Shown: in pieces, positions 18,536 through 29,100 of the stretch
Numbering within the stretch: the first letter of the stretch is position 1
Layout of the letters: the number at the start of each line of letters is the position of its first letter
Assembly: GCA_001915995.1 (NCBI GenBank)
Contig: MNRO01000019.1
Span: 62,001-126,000, forward strand
Source of the DNA: Clostridium sp. 26_21
Lineage (GTDB): Bacteria > Bacillota > Clostridia > TANB77 > CAG-508
Length of the DNA stretch: 64,000 bases
Reading direction: 5' to 3'
Notes under the pieces: model-generated
The model's database searches: none
What the model was told of the DNA's origin: nothing
What the model saw: the letters and a program-made list of their open reading frames with translations, nothing else
Program-made: the position numbers and the translations under genes

Positions 18536-19786
18536 ATGGATAAAAGACAAGAGGCAGAAAATTTATTAAAAGAATATAATCAAGAACATATAATAAAATA
18601 TTTAAATAAAATGGATGATGAAAAAGCAGAGAAATTAATTGATCAAATACATACAATAGATTTTCATCAAATTACAGAATTATATAATAATACAAAGAAA
18701 AAGATAGAATTTAAGGAAAGCAAAATAGAAGCATTGAAATATTTAGATAAAGCCAAACTTACTTTTGAGCAAATTGAGAAATTTGATAAGTTAGGTAGTA
18801 ATGTTGTAAAAAAAGGACAATATGCAGTTGTTACAATGGCAGGTGGCCAAGGAACAAGACTAGGACATAATGGACCAAAGGGAACATTCAAATTAGATGT
18901 ATATGGAAAAGGAAAGTATTTATTTGAAATACTTGTTGACAATTTAAAAGAAGCAAATCAAAAATATGGAATAATAATAAATTGGTATATAATGACAAGT
19001 AAAGAAAATAATTCAGCAACAGTTGAATTTCTTGAAAAAAATAATTATTTTGGATATGATAAAAATTTTGTTAAAATATTTACTCAAAGTGAATTACCAC
19101 TAATAGATACAGAAGGAAAATTATTAATAGGAAAAGACTACAAAATACGTGAAGCTTCTGATGGAAATGGTGGAACATATTCTTCATTAAGAAGAAGCGG
19201 ATGTTTAGCAGATATGAAAGAAAAAGGTATAAAGTGGGTATTTATAGGATCTGTTGATAATGCATTATTAAAAATGGTAGATGTAACATTATTAGGAATG
19301 GCAATAGATAAAGGTGTACAGATTGCTTCAAAATCAGTAGTAAAAGCAAATCCACATGAAAGAGTTGGAGTATTTTGCAAAATGAATGGACACCCAAAAG
19401 TAATTGAATATACAGAACTTCCAGAAAAGATGGCAGAAGAAGTTGATTCTGATGGAGAATTAAAATATGGAGAATCACATATAATGTGTAATTTATATAC
19501 AATAGATGCGATAGAAAAAATTAGTAAAGAAACATTAATATATCATAGTGCATTTAAGAAAAATGCATATATTGACGAAAATGGAAAAGAAGTTATTCCA
19601 ACAGAGCCAAATTCATATAAATTTGAATCATTTATTTTTGATGCATTTGAATTTTTTGATGATATTGCAATATTAAGAGGAAAAAGAGAAGATGATTTTG
19701 CACCAGTAAAAAATAAAGATGGTGTTGATAGTCCAAAAACTGCAAAAGAATTATATGAAAAATATTGGAATAAAATGAAAAAATAA
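18536..19786 (+). CDS. UDPGP-type UDP-sugar (UDP-GlcNAc/UDP-Glc) pyrophosphorylase
   Basis: The 416-residue protein carries the nucleotidyltransferase loop MAGGQGTRLGHNGPKG (residues 101-116), a long helical N-terminus and the later GSVDNALLKMVD and ESHIMCNLYTID blocks. These are features of the eukaryote-like UDPGP/UAP1 family, which makes UDP-GlcNAc or UDP-glucose from UTP and sugar-1-phosphate. The next gene encodes an acyltransferase-like beta-helix and glmM lies at 39.2 kb, so a role in UDP-GlcNAc supply is plausible. Which sugar is preferred cannot be read from the sequence. Confidence 0.85.
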   Translation: MDKRQEAENLLKEYNQEHIIKYLNKMDDEKAEKLIDQIHTIDFHQITELYNNTKKKIEFKESKIEALKYLDKAKLTFEQIEKFDKLGSNVVKKGQYAVVTMAGGQGTRLGHNGPKGTFKLDVYGKGKYLFEILVDNLKEANQKYGIIINWYIMTSKENNSATVEFLEKNNYFGYDKNFVKIFTQSELPLIDTEGKLLIGKDYKIREASDGNGGTYSSLRRSGCLADMKEKGIKWVFIGSVDNALLKMVDVTLLGMAIDKGVQIASKSVVKANPHERVGVFCKMNGHPKVIEYTELPEKMAEEVDSDGELKYGESHIMCNLYTIDAIEKISKETLIYHSAFKKNAYIDENGKEVIPTEPNSYKFESFIFDAFEFFDDIAILRGKREDDFAPVKNKDGVDSPKTAKELYEKYWNKMKK

Positions 19787-19793
19787 TTTAGTT

Positions 19794-19820
19794 GAAAAAT
19801 CGCCTAATAGGTGATTTTTC
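19794..19820 (+). terminator. Hairpin terminator between the UDP-sugar genes
   Basis: GAAAAATCGCC pairs with GGTGATTTTTC around TAATA. The T-run is within the right arm, so read-through to the next gene is likely. Confidence 0.5.
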
Positions 19821-19858
19821 TGCTAGAAAAGGTTATTTTTAAAGGAGAGAATTTAAGA

Positions 19859-20524
19859 ATGGAAGAATGTAAAATAAAAAATATGTATGATTTAAATCAT
19901 ACAATAGCAAAAGAATTATTAGAAAAACATGAATATCCATGGGAAGTGTTACCTGAAATTAGTGACTTTATAATAGAACTTGGAAAGAAATTAGACAAAG
20001 AAATTTATGAATTAAAAGGTGAAAATATATGGATTGCAAAATCTGCAACAATATATCCATCAGCATATATAAAAGGACCAGCAATTATTGGAGAAAATGC
20101 AGAAGTAAGACATTGTGCTTTTATTAGAGGAAAAGCTATAGTAGGAAATAATGCAGTTGTTGGAAATTCTACAGAACTAAAAAATGTTATATTATTTGAT
20201 AATGTTCAAGTTCCACATTATAATTATGTTGGAGATTCAATTTTAGGCTATAAGTCACATATGGGAGCAGGTTCAATAACTTCAAATGTAAAATCTGATA
20301 AAAAACTTGTTGTTATAAAAAATAAAGAAGAAAAAATTGAAACAGGTTTGAAAAAAATTGGTGCAATGCTTGGAGATGAGGTTGAAGTTGGTTGTGGAAG
20401 CGTTTTAAATCCGGGAACAATTATTGGCTCACATACTAATATATATCCACTTTCATCTGTAAGAGGTGTAGTTAAAGCTAATTCAATTTATAAAAATCAG
20501 AATGAAATAGTTGATAAAAAATAA
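19859..20524 (+). CDS. Left-handed beta-helix (GlmU C-terminal-like) acyltransferase family protein
   Basis: The ATG at 19859 follows AAAGGAGAG and gives 221 residues. An N-terminal helical part is followed by hexapeptide-repeat turns: IWIAKSATIYPSAYIKGPAI, IGENAEVRH, VGNNAVVGN. A Gly-rich rung IGSHTNIYPLSSVRG comes near the end. This is the LbetaH fold of GlmU-type enzymes without the uridylyltransferase half. The gene is paired with a UDPGP-family pyrophosphorylase, suggesting that the two GlmU activities are split here. Acetyl transfer to glucosamine-1-phosphate is an inference from fold and neighbourhood. Confidence 0.7.
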   Translation: MEECKIKNMYDLNHTIAKELLEKHEYPWEVLPEISDFIIELGKKLDKEIYELKGENIWIAKSATIYPSAYIKGPAIIGENAEVRHCAFIRGKAIVGNNAVVGNSTELKNVILFDNVQVPHYNYVGDSILGYKSHMGAGSITSNVKSDKKLVVIKNKEEKIETGLKKIGAMLGDEVEVGCGSVLNPGTIIGSHTNIYPLSSVRGVVKANSIYKNQNEIVDKK

Positions 20525-20547
20525 GTAGAGATTGTTCTCTACTTATT
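20520..20547. terminator. Bidirectional intrinsic terminator
   Basis: AATAAGTAGAGA, loop TTGT, TCTCTACTTATT; perfect 12-bp stem between convergent genes, with T-runs on both sides. Confidence 0.8.
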
Positions 20548-22897
20548 TTATTTTTAAAGTTACTATTGTAACACCCATTTCGCCTTCACCAAATGTTCCC
20601 ATTCTGTAAGAATCAACATATTTATTTGTTTTTAAATATTTATGAATACCATTTCTTAATGCTCCAGTACCTTTTCCGTGAACGATACGAACAGGAGAAA
20701 GTTTTGCCATAAAACAATCATCTAAATATTTATCAACAAGAGGGACAGCTTCATCAACTGTTAAACCAAGTAAGTTAATCTCAGGACTTACAGATTGTGA
20801 TTTTAAATTATTTCTACTAGTGTATGAATAATTATTTGTGTTTTTTGATGAAGAAACTTTTTCTTGTAAATATTTAATATCAACTTTAAGTTTCATTGCA
20901 CCTATTTGAACTTGTACTTTATCATCTTTAGAAATGTTTGACATTACAATTCCATCAGAATTATAATTTGTAACATATACATTTAATCCAGGTTTTATTA
21001 AATCTCTTTGAATAGGATGTTTAACTTCAATTTCATTTTTATCAATTTTTGTATTAGAGATTTTTTCATTTAGTTCATTTCTTAATTTATTTGCTTGTGA
21101 TGCAGATTTACTAGAGTTTATATCTTTTATAATAGAATCAGCAGTTTCTTTTGCATCTAATAATATTTGTTTTGCTTCTAGTTTTGCATTTGAAATTAAT
21201 TCTTTTTCTTTATTAATAACATCAGTATTTTGATGTTTTAAAGATTCTTTTAATTCTTTAGCTTCTTGTAAGGCTTGAGAAGTAAGTTCTTTTTCTTTTT
21301 CAATTTCAGATTTTGAATCATAAATATTTTTTAGTAAATCTTCTAAATTAATAGTTTCTTTATCAATCATAGAAGAAGCTTTATTTATAATTTTTTCGTC
21401 TAAACCTAATTTTCTACTAATAGCAAAAGCATTACTTTTTCCAGGAATACCAACTAATAATTTATAAGTAGGACGAAGGTTTTCTATATCAAATTCAACA
21501 CTTGCATTTTTGAAATTAGGTGTAACTAAAGCATATTTTTTTAATTCTTGGTAATGTGATGTTGAAACAACAATTGCACCTAATTCAGAAAAATATTGTA
21601 GAATACTTATTGCTAAATTTGCACCTTCTAAAGGGTCTGTACCAGAACCTAATTCATCAACCAAAATCAAGCTATTTTCTGTTGCTTGTGAGGTTATTTT
21701 TACTATATTACTCATGTGTGATGAGAAAGTACTTAAAGATTCACTAATACTTTGTTCATCTCCAATATCTGCAAATATTTGATCAAATACATAAATACTT
21801 GAATGTTCATCAGCTGGGATATTTAAGCCACTACAAGCCATTGCAGATAAAAGACCGATTGTTTTTAAAGTAACTGTTTTTCCACCAGTATTAGGACCTG
21901 TTATAATTAAAACATTAAAATCTTTTCCTAATTCTATTGAAGATGGAACAACTTTTTCTTGGTCAATCAATGGATGACGAGCATTTATTAAATTTATTTG
22001 TTTTTGCTTATTAATTTCAGGAGTAGAACAATTTAAATCAATAGAATAACGTGCTTTTCCAAAAATAAAATCTAGTTTACCAATAAGTTCTGCATTATTT
22101 TGTAATTCTTTCGTATATGGAAAAAGTAATCCACTTAGATTTTGTAAAATTCTTTCAATTTCTTGTTCTTCTTCAATGTGAAGATTTGAAAGTTCATTAT
22201 TTAAATCAAATACAACAAGTGGTTCTATAAATACTGTTGAGCCACTACTTGATACATCATGAACAAATCCTTTTATAGAAGAACGATATTCCTCTTTTAC
22301 AGGGATTACATATCTTCCACTACGAATTGTAACAAGATTTTCTCTCATATATTTTGAATATGTTGAAGAGTGTAGAATAACATTTAATTTTGCCCTAATA
22401 TCTTGCTCAATTCTTCTTTCTTTTCTTCTGATGTCTTGTAGCTTTGCTGATGCTGTATCTGCTATATTGTCTTCATCTATAATTGATCTTGCAAATGTTG
22501 AAACTATACTTTGATTTACATATAAATCATTAAAATAAGGTTCTAATGCAGAAAAATCTGATGTAGCTAAGAAATCTTTTGAAAAATATTCTTTTAAATC
22601 TTCAGCCATTTGCAAAATATTTTGTAATTCAATTAATGCTTTAATGCTTAAAGAACCACAACCATCTAATGTTTTTAAATAAATAGTGATATCAGCTATT
22701 TCACCAATTGGAGGAGTACTGTTTCTTTGAATTAATACAACACCTTGACTTGTTTCGTTTAAGCTTTTTTGCACTTCTTGTATATCTTGTGATGGACATA
22801 AATTAAAAGCATATTTTTTTCCTAAATATGTTTTGCAAAAATGTGCTATTTTTTCTAATATTTTATCATATTCTAGTTTCTTTAAATTGTTGTTCAT
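20543..22897 (-). CDS. mutS2: MutS2 (RqcU-type) ATPase with C-terminal Smr domain
   Basis: The 784-residue protein is full length for MutS2. It shows the MutS-like core, Walker A TGPNTGGKTVTLKT, Walker B LILVDELGSGTDP, a long Lys/Glu coiled coil and a C-terminal Smr domain (LLGLTVDEA, then VRIVHGKGTGALR). MutS2 lacks the mismatch-recognition domain. In Firmicutes it acts on collided ribosomes and in suppression of recombination. The ATG is followed by NNNLKKLEYDKIL, the usual N-terminus. It is a single gene, divergent from the unknown gene at 23010. Confidence 0.95.
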   Translation of the reverse strand: MNNNLKKLEYDKILEKIAHFCKTYLGKKYAFNLCPSQDIQEVQKSLNETSQGVVLIQRNSTPPIGEIADITIYLKTLDGCGSLSIKALIELQNILQMAEDLKEYFSKDFLATSDFSALEPYFNDLYVNQSIVSTFARSIIDEDNIADTASAKLQDIRRKERRIEQDIRAKLNVILHSSTYSKYMRENLVTIRSGRYVIPVKEEYRSSIKGFVHDVSSSGSTVFIEPLVVFDLNNELSNLHIEEEQEIERILQNLSGLLFPYTKELQNNAELIGKLDFIFGKARYSIDLNCSTPEINKQKQINLINARHPLIDQEKVVPSSIELGKDFNVLIITGPNTGGKTVTLKTIGLLSAMACSGLNIPADEHSSIYVFDQIFADIGDEQSISESLSTFSSHMSNIVKITSQATENSLILVDELGSGTDPLEGANLAISILQYFSELGAIVVSTSHYQELKKYALVTPNFKNASVEFDIENLRPTYKLLVGIPGKSNAFAISRKLGLDEKIINKASSMIDKETINLEDLLKNIYDSKSEIEKEKELTSQALQEAKELKESLKHQNTDVINKEKELISNAKLEAKQILLDAKETADSIIKDINSSKSASQANKLRNELNEKISNTKIDKNEIEVKHPIQRDLIKPGLNVYVTNYNSDGIVMSNISKDDKVQVQIGAMKLKVDIKYLQEKVSSSKNTNNYSYTSRNNLKSQSVSPEINLLGLTVDEAVPLVDKYLDDCFMAKLSPVRIVHGKGTGALRNGIHKYLKTNKYVDSYRMGTFGEGEMGVTIVTLKIK

Positions 22898-23009
22898 TTC
22901 TACCTAAATCCTCTTTTCAAATTCAATATATTTATTATGCCACAAATGGTAAGAAAATTCAAGGAATATTGTGATTTTATTTATCATAAAATCAATTGAG
23001 GTGATTGCA

Positions 23010-23840
23010 ATAAAAACATATTATATAGAAAAAATGGATAAGCACAAAATAATAGGCAGAAAAATACAATTTGAAAATGATAACATTAAAATATACATGG
23101 ATTTAGAAAAAGGAAAAAATACACAAAAATTAGTAAAAAGATTATTATTAAATGAAGCAAATAATGTTGTGATTGATAAAGAACTTATAACATGTGAAAA
23201 ATTGATAAATTTATTAAGAGCAAATGATATAAAAATATTTGATGGAAAATGGCTTGAAAAATATTTGATTTTAGATATTTTAGAATATATTATAAATAAA
23301 AAACAGATAATAAAAGCTGAAACAGAAATTGCAATAACTGCAAATGAAATTACAGATTTATTAATTGAAATGATAAAAATATTATCAAAACAATATAAAA
23401 AAATAACTATTGTTACAAATCATATAGAAAAATTAAGAAAAATAGAAAAAGAAATCAAAGAAAAAGAAGGTATACTAATAATTTTATCAAATAATAAAAA
23501 TAAAAGCCTTTTGAAATCACAAATTATTATAAATATGGATTTTAATCAAGAATTAATTAATCAATATAAAATATATGAAGAATCAATTATAATAAATACA
23601 GAAGAGAACATAAAAATAGAAACAATTCGTTTTAATGGTATTGTTATAAATGATTATGAAATTGAAATTGGAAGAAAAGAATTTATATGGAGAGATGGAA
23701 TCGAAAAATATAGGCAAAGAGATTTATTAGAGGCAGAGTTATATGTTAGGGATACATTTAAAAATATAAGAAAAAAGATACAAAAAAATAATATTAAAAT
23801 AAAAGAATTATATGGAATAAATGGTGTTATAAATATATAA
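23010..23840 (+). CDS. Conserved-looking unknown protein, possible ATA start
   Basis: The coding frame is open from GTG 22971, which has no ribosome site. The only good Shine-Dalgarno (GAGGTG, 22998-23003) is 6 nt before an ATA codon at 23010, giving a product starting IKTYYIEKMDKHK. An ATG at 23034 is the conventional alternative. The protein of about 276 residues alternates charged helices with hydrophobic strands (KKITIVTNHIEKL, GILIILSNN), suggesting a Rossmann-like core, and ends in a basic helix. I do not recognise the family. It is divergent from mutS2 and is not part of the downstream SMC operon, which has its own promoter. Confidence 0.5.
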   Translation: MKTYYIEKMDKHKIIGRKIQFENDNIKIYMDLEKGKNTQKLVKRLLLNEANNVVIDKELITCEKLINLLRANDIKIFDGKWLEKYLILDILEYIINKKQIIKAETEIAITANEITDLLIEMIKILSKQYKKITIVTNHIEKLRKIEKEIKEKEGILIILSNNKNKSLLKSQIIINMDFNQELINQYKIYEESIIINTEENIKIETIRFNGIVINDYEIEIGRKEFIWRDGIEKYRQRDLLEAELYVRDTFKNIRKKIQKNNIKIKELYGINGVINI

Positions 23841-23891
23841 TTACATAAAAAGTAACATTCATAGTATAATTCTAATTAAATATATAAGAAA

Positions 23892-23920
23892 TTGACAAAA
23901 AATAGCACTTATGATATGAT
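23892..23920 (+). promoter_or_regulatory. Sigma-A promoter of the JetABC-like operon
   Basis: TTGACA, 17 bp, TATGAT with an extended -10 (ATGA). The start codon of the first gene is about 36 nt downstream. Confidence 0.75.
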
Positions 23921-23955
23921 ATGACCGAAAAATAGCCTTAAAGAAAGGTATAGAA

Positions 23956-25428
23956 ATGGAAATAAAAGAACAATCTTATGAAGAAATAATAAAAGATGTA
24001 ATAGAAGAAATAGATTCAAGAGAAGAAAACTTAAAAATCTATTATCCTTATTTTGCAATAAACAAGAAATTACAAGATGAAAAAACTGAAATTGACTTGA
24101 ATTCAGTTTTTATAGCAATATTATCATATTTACTTTATACAGGAAAATTAAATAATAGAAAAATCGAATATCAAGATATAGTAGATTTTACAGAATATTT
24201 TATTTATAAAATATATAATAAAAAGCAAGAAAATGTAAAAGAAATAGTAAATAAGATATTAGATGTAGCACAAAATAATGGAAACAATTTTACATATGAA
24301 TATTACAGTTTAAAAGAAAAAGAAAGTAAAGATAGATATATAAAATATATAGAAATAAAATTAGGAGAAAATGGAAAGCTAAATTATTATATAACACCAC
24401 AAGGAATAGATTTTTACTTAAAAACAAAAGAATTTCCAGATTCTGCACAAATAACAATAAATTTATTACTATTCAGAAAACAAATAGAAAAAGGTTCATT
24501 TAATTATGCTTATGATACGATAAAAAGACTAAATATAGAAGTAAAGAAAAAAAGTGAACAAAAAGAATTAGTACTTGAAGCATTAATGTATGGTGGAAAA
24601 GAAGGAATAGAAGAATATAACAAATATCATGAATCTGTTGAAGGACAAATAAATGAGGAAGAAGAATTATTTGAAGAAGTACTAGAATTAGTAGATAATA
24701 TTTACAATGAATATTTAGCTAAAAACGAATCAAATCAATTAAATGAAAAAGAAAAGCAAACAATTTCATTAATAAAAAAGATAGAAAAAGAATTAAACAA
24801 AACAATAAATAGTCATACAAAATTATTAAAAGAAGCAATAGAAATGACAAAAAAACATGATGAAATAATAGGTATGAGAGCAAGAAGTGCATTTTCAGAA
24901 AAATTCAAATTTGAACAAGAATTTGAAAAGGTTATATCAAAAACAAATAATCCAGAAAAATTATTTTATTTTATATCACCATTTTTATTACCAAAAAAAT
25001 TAAAAAGTTTTAATCCAATGAAATCATTAGAATCACAAAAAATTAATCAAGATAAAAAAGAAGAAGAACAAAAAGAAAAATCACAAACACATCAAATAGA
25101 TACAATTGATGATATTACTAAAAAAAGAGTAGTACATAATTTTAAATTTTATTTTGAAAATATGTTACTTTTATTAAAAACGAGAAAAAGCTTTGATTTA
25201 AAAGAATATTCAGAATTCATAAGATCAAATTATGGAGAAAAATCATTATATAATGGTGATTTTATATCTTTTGTAATATTTTTAAATGGTAAAAAAGAAT
25301 TGACTCCAGAATCTGATGAAATGTTTAAAGATTATCTATTTAATCAAATTAGGATAATAACACAAAATGATGACATTGATTTTGGAAATGGATTGAAAAT
25401 GACTAATATTATTATTTCAGCAAATTAA
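23956..25428 (+). CDS. JetA/MksF-like kleisin-type subunit of an SMC complex
   Basis: The 490-residue helical protein has an N-terminal winged-helix-like part, a long Glu/Lys helical middle (about 210-320) and a C-terminal domain after a low-complexity linker (QDKKEEEQKEKS). Size, helical content and position before a 240-residue and a 1,460-residue coiled-coil ATPase gene match the JetA (DUF5716-type Wadjet) or MksF/MukF kleisin position. Such proteins bridge the SMC heads. Assignment rests mainly on operon architecture. AAAGAAAGG lies upstream of the ATG. It is separated from the next gene by 16 nt. Confidence 0.65.
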   Translation: MEIKEQSYEEIIKDVIEEIDSREENLKIYYPYFAINKKLQDEKTEIDLNSVFIAILSYLLYTGKLNNRKIEYQDIVDFTEYFIYKIYNKKQENVKEIVNKILDVAQNNGNNFTYEYYSLKEKESKDRYIKYIEIKLGENGKLNYYITPQGIDFYLKTKEFPDSAQITINLLLFRKQIEKGSFNYAYDTIKRLNIEVKKKSEQKELVLEALMYGGKEGIEEYNKYHESVEGQINEEEELFEEVLELVDNIYNEYLAKNESNQLNEKEKQTISLIKKIEKELNKTINSHTKLLKEAIEMTKKHDEIIGMRARSAFSEKFKFEQEFEKVISKTNNPEKLFYFISPFLLPKKLKSFNPMKSLESQKINQDKKEEEQKEKSQTHQIDTIDDITKKRVVHNFKFYFENMLLLLKTRKSFDLKEYSEFIRSNYGEKSLYNGDFISFVIFLNGKKELTPESDEMFKDYLFNQIRIITQNDDIDFGNGLKMTNIIISAN

Positions 25429-25444
25429 TAGAAAGGAGCAAAAA

Positions 25445-26176
25445 TTGGAAGAAATAAAAGATAGTTTAAATATAGCATTAGAAATAATAAATACATTATT
25501 ACAAAATAAAGAAATAAAAAAATCTGAAAATGCAGAATTATATCAACAATATGTTGGAAATGATGAAGTAGAAAGTTTATGTGATATGATTGCTGAAAAG
25601 ATGGGATTTAATATTTATAGACTAGATAATACATTAAACTTATGTGTAATGCTTGATAATAAAGTGTTTGGGTATTCAAATGAGTATTTGAAGAAAAAAA
25701 TTAAAATATTAAATAAAAATGAAGATATATATTTAATGTATTTTATAATATTAACAATAATAACATGTTTTTATAGAGAATCAGGGCTAAATTCACCAAG
25801 AAGCTATTTAGGTCTTGACGAATTAATAGAAACAATAAATATAAAATTTCAAAGTCTTGTAAAAGAAGATATTGAAAAAATAAGTGAAGAAAATGAATAT
25901 AATTTTAGAGATATAAAAAAGGTATGGGAAAGGTTGCCAGATGCTAGAGAAGATATTAACTCTGGAAAAAATGATAAAATATCTTTTGTAAAATTAGTAT
26001 TAAATTTTATGCAAGAAGAAAATTTAATTTTCTTTGATGAAGAAAGAAGAATAATATCAATTACAACAAGATTCAAATCAATAGTTTATTTTTACTTTGA
26101 ATATAGTAAAGAAAATAAAAATAGATTGCTTGAATATGTATATGAATTAGGAGGTAATGAAAATGCCACATATTAA
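25445..26176 (+). CDS. JetB/MksE-like accessory subunit of an SMC complex
   Basis: The start is TTG with AAAGGAG 6 nt upstream. The 243-residue product is mostly helical, with a YLMYFIILTIITCFYRESG segment that is probably a buried core helix, and a C-terminal winged-helix-like region ending in FDEERRIISITTRFKSIVYF. Small dual winged-helix proteins of this size (JetB, MksE, MukE) bind the kleisin in Wadjet and MukBEF complexes. The 3' end overlaps the ATPase gene by 14 nt, indicating coupling. Family assignment is from context and size rather than a recognised motif. Confidence 0.6.
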   Translation: MEEIKDSLNIALEIINTLLQNKEIKKSENAELYQQYVGNDEVESLCDMIAEKMGFNIYRLDNTLNLCVMLDNKVFGYSNEYLKKKIKILNKNEDIYLMYFIILTIITCFYRESGLNSPRSYLGLDELIETINIKFQSLVKEDIEKISEENEYNFRDIKKVWERLPDAREDINSGKNDKISFVKLVLNFMQEENLIFFDEERRIISITTRFKSIVYFYFEYSKENKNRLLEYVYELGGNENATY

Positions 26177-29100
26177 TAGAATTCGATTAGTAAATGTAAA
26201 CTATAATGATGCAAAAAGTATATATGATGATTTTAATATGAGATTAGATGGAAAATCTATGACATATGACTTAATAAATACTGGCGGAAAATCAATGCTA
26301 ATATTAATGCTTTTACAAACAGTACTTCCAAATACATATTTGAAAAAAGAAAAGCCTATAAAAAATATATTTATAGGTGGAAACACAAAAAGAACATCAC
26401 ATTGTCTTGTAGAATGGGAACTTGATGAAGGATATGAATACAAATATATGCTTACAGGATTTTGTGCAAGAAAAAAACAAGAATCAGATAATGATGAAGA
26501 AGATGACAATAAACTAGAAATAGATTATTACAATTATTGTTATTTTTATAATGATTATGCACAAACAGATATAAAAAGTTTACCACTTGTAACAAGAGAT
26601 GGAAATGATAAAATTTATATGTCTTATGATAAATTAAGACAATATCTTATTGGAATGAAAAAAGATGGACTATCTGTAGAAATATTTGATAATAAAAAAG
26701 ACTATATGAAAAGAATAGAATACTATGGACTTATATCAGCAGAATGGAAGCTTATATCAGAAATAAATGTATCTGAAAATTATATAGAAAAATATTTTAA
26801 AGAAAATAAAACATCAAGAAAATTAATAGAAAATTTTTTAATAAAAATAATTGATAATATCAATTTACAAAATAGTGATGAGGCAGAAGATACATTAGTA
26901 GATACATTGATAGAATTAAAAGATAATTTAATGTTATTTAGAAAGCAAAATGATAATAAAAAAGAATATGAACAAGCAAAAGAAATGTATGAAAATCTTC
27001 AAAAAGAAAATGAAAAATTTATTGATGAATTTAACAGAATTGATAAAATAAATAAAAAAGCAAATGAAGCATATCAATATAAGCAACATAAAATGAATGA
27101 GTTGAAAGACAAAATTCAACATGAAACAGATGAAATTGCTAGATTGCAAGATGAAAATACAAAATTAAATATTGAAAACGAAAAATATAAGATAGATAAA
27201 TTACATAATGACAAAGCAGAAATTGAAAATGACAAACAAAATATAGATGTTGAAATACAAAAAATACAAGCTAAAAAAGATGATGCAGAAAAGAAATTAG
27301 CATTGTCAAAAGCTCAAAATGAATATGTTGAATATTTAGAAAATAAGCAAGAAAGAGATAAAACACAAATACAAATAAATAGTATGCAAATTGCTGATAA
27401 AGATTTGGCTAAAAAATATAATATTTGTGGATATAATTATAAATTAAAATTACAAGAATTAATAGAAAAGATTAGTAAACAATATTCTGATAGTTTAAAA
27501 GAAAAAGATGAAAAAGCTAGTGCCAGAAAGATTGCGAAAGATCAAGAAAATTTTGCAAGAACAGATTTTACAAAATGTTGTTTAAATATAGAAAATTATC
27601 AAAAACAAATTGATGAAGAAAATAAAAACAAAAATATAATCACAAATGAGTTCACAGAAAAAGGAAAACTTGATTTAATTTTAAATATTGATGAAGGAAT
27701 AGAAAAAGAAGAAAAATTACAAAATGAGTGTAAAGAAAAAGCAGAAAAAAATAATGCAGAAATAGAAAGATTAGATAATGAAAATATAAAAATAAATCAA
27801 GAACTTGCTCAAAATAGAGCAAATCAAATACTTCAAAATAAAGTATTTAAAGATGCAGAAGCAGATGTTCAAAAATATGAAAAAGACAAAAATAGTATAG
27901 AAAAACTAGCTAAATTATTTGATGTGGATTTTACAAATGTAAAACAAACAATAGAGGCAAGTATAGATGAAAAAGAAAAGCAAAGAAATTCATATCAAAT
28001 AGAAAAACCAATAAAAGCAAGAAAGCTTGAACTAATTAATAAATATAATACAATAATTCCAAATGAAGATATATTACATTTGAAAGAAAAGCTTGAAAAT
28101 AAGTGTAATTATGTAATTGCAGGATTTGAAAAGTTAGCAGAATACGATGAAGAAAAACGTAATGAAATAATAAAAAATAATCCATTAATAATGTATTCAG
28201 TATTTGTTGATAATAATAGTTTTGAAAAATTAAAAGTAAAACAAATAGAAACAGAATTACAAAATTTAGTACCAATTGCAAATATTGAAATGTTAAGACA
28301 AGAAGCGGTAATAAAAAGCAAAGATTACATATTTCCTATTTCTGTTGACGTATTGCAAAATTCAAATCCAGAAAAACTTGAAGAATGTAAAACAAAACTA
28401 GAAAAAAATATTGAAGGATTAAATTCTAAAATATTAGATGTAAAATCAAAAATTGACAGAGAACAAGAATATTTGAATGAAGTTAAAGGATTTGAGCAAA
28501 AATATTCAAGCAAAAACATAATAGATTCTTTATATGAAAATGTAGATAGTGCAAAATCTCAAATAGAAAAATTAGAAAAAGAACAAAAAGACTTAAGCAA
28601 TAATATTCAAAATAATAATGAGAAAAAAGAAGAACTTTCTAAAGAAAATAGTTTATTAGAAAAAGAGCAAAAAAGCATTTTGGAAGAAATTGAAGTTTTA
28701 AATGAATTAAAAAATATAAATAATGAATTACAAAAACTTCAAGATCAAATCAGTAATGAGAAATCAAATGAACAAATATTAAAAGAAAGTTTAGAAGAAA
28801 AAATTGAAATAGTTCAAGAAATTGAAGATGAAATAAGCTTATTAGAAAAACAAATAAATAATCTAGAAAATCAAAAAAATAGATATTTGATTAAATTATC
28901 AGAACTTACAGAATTTGAAGAAACAGAAATTATTGAGGAAAGCTTTGAAGAAATAGAAACAACATATAAAGCATTAACAGAAAAATTTAGTACATCTGAA
29001 TCAACATATAATCAATTAGTAAAAATATTAAATATGTGTAATCAAAATATGAATAATTGTCAAAATAGAATTGAAGAAAATGGATATTATGTACATAATT

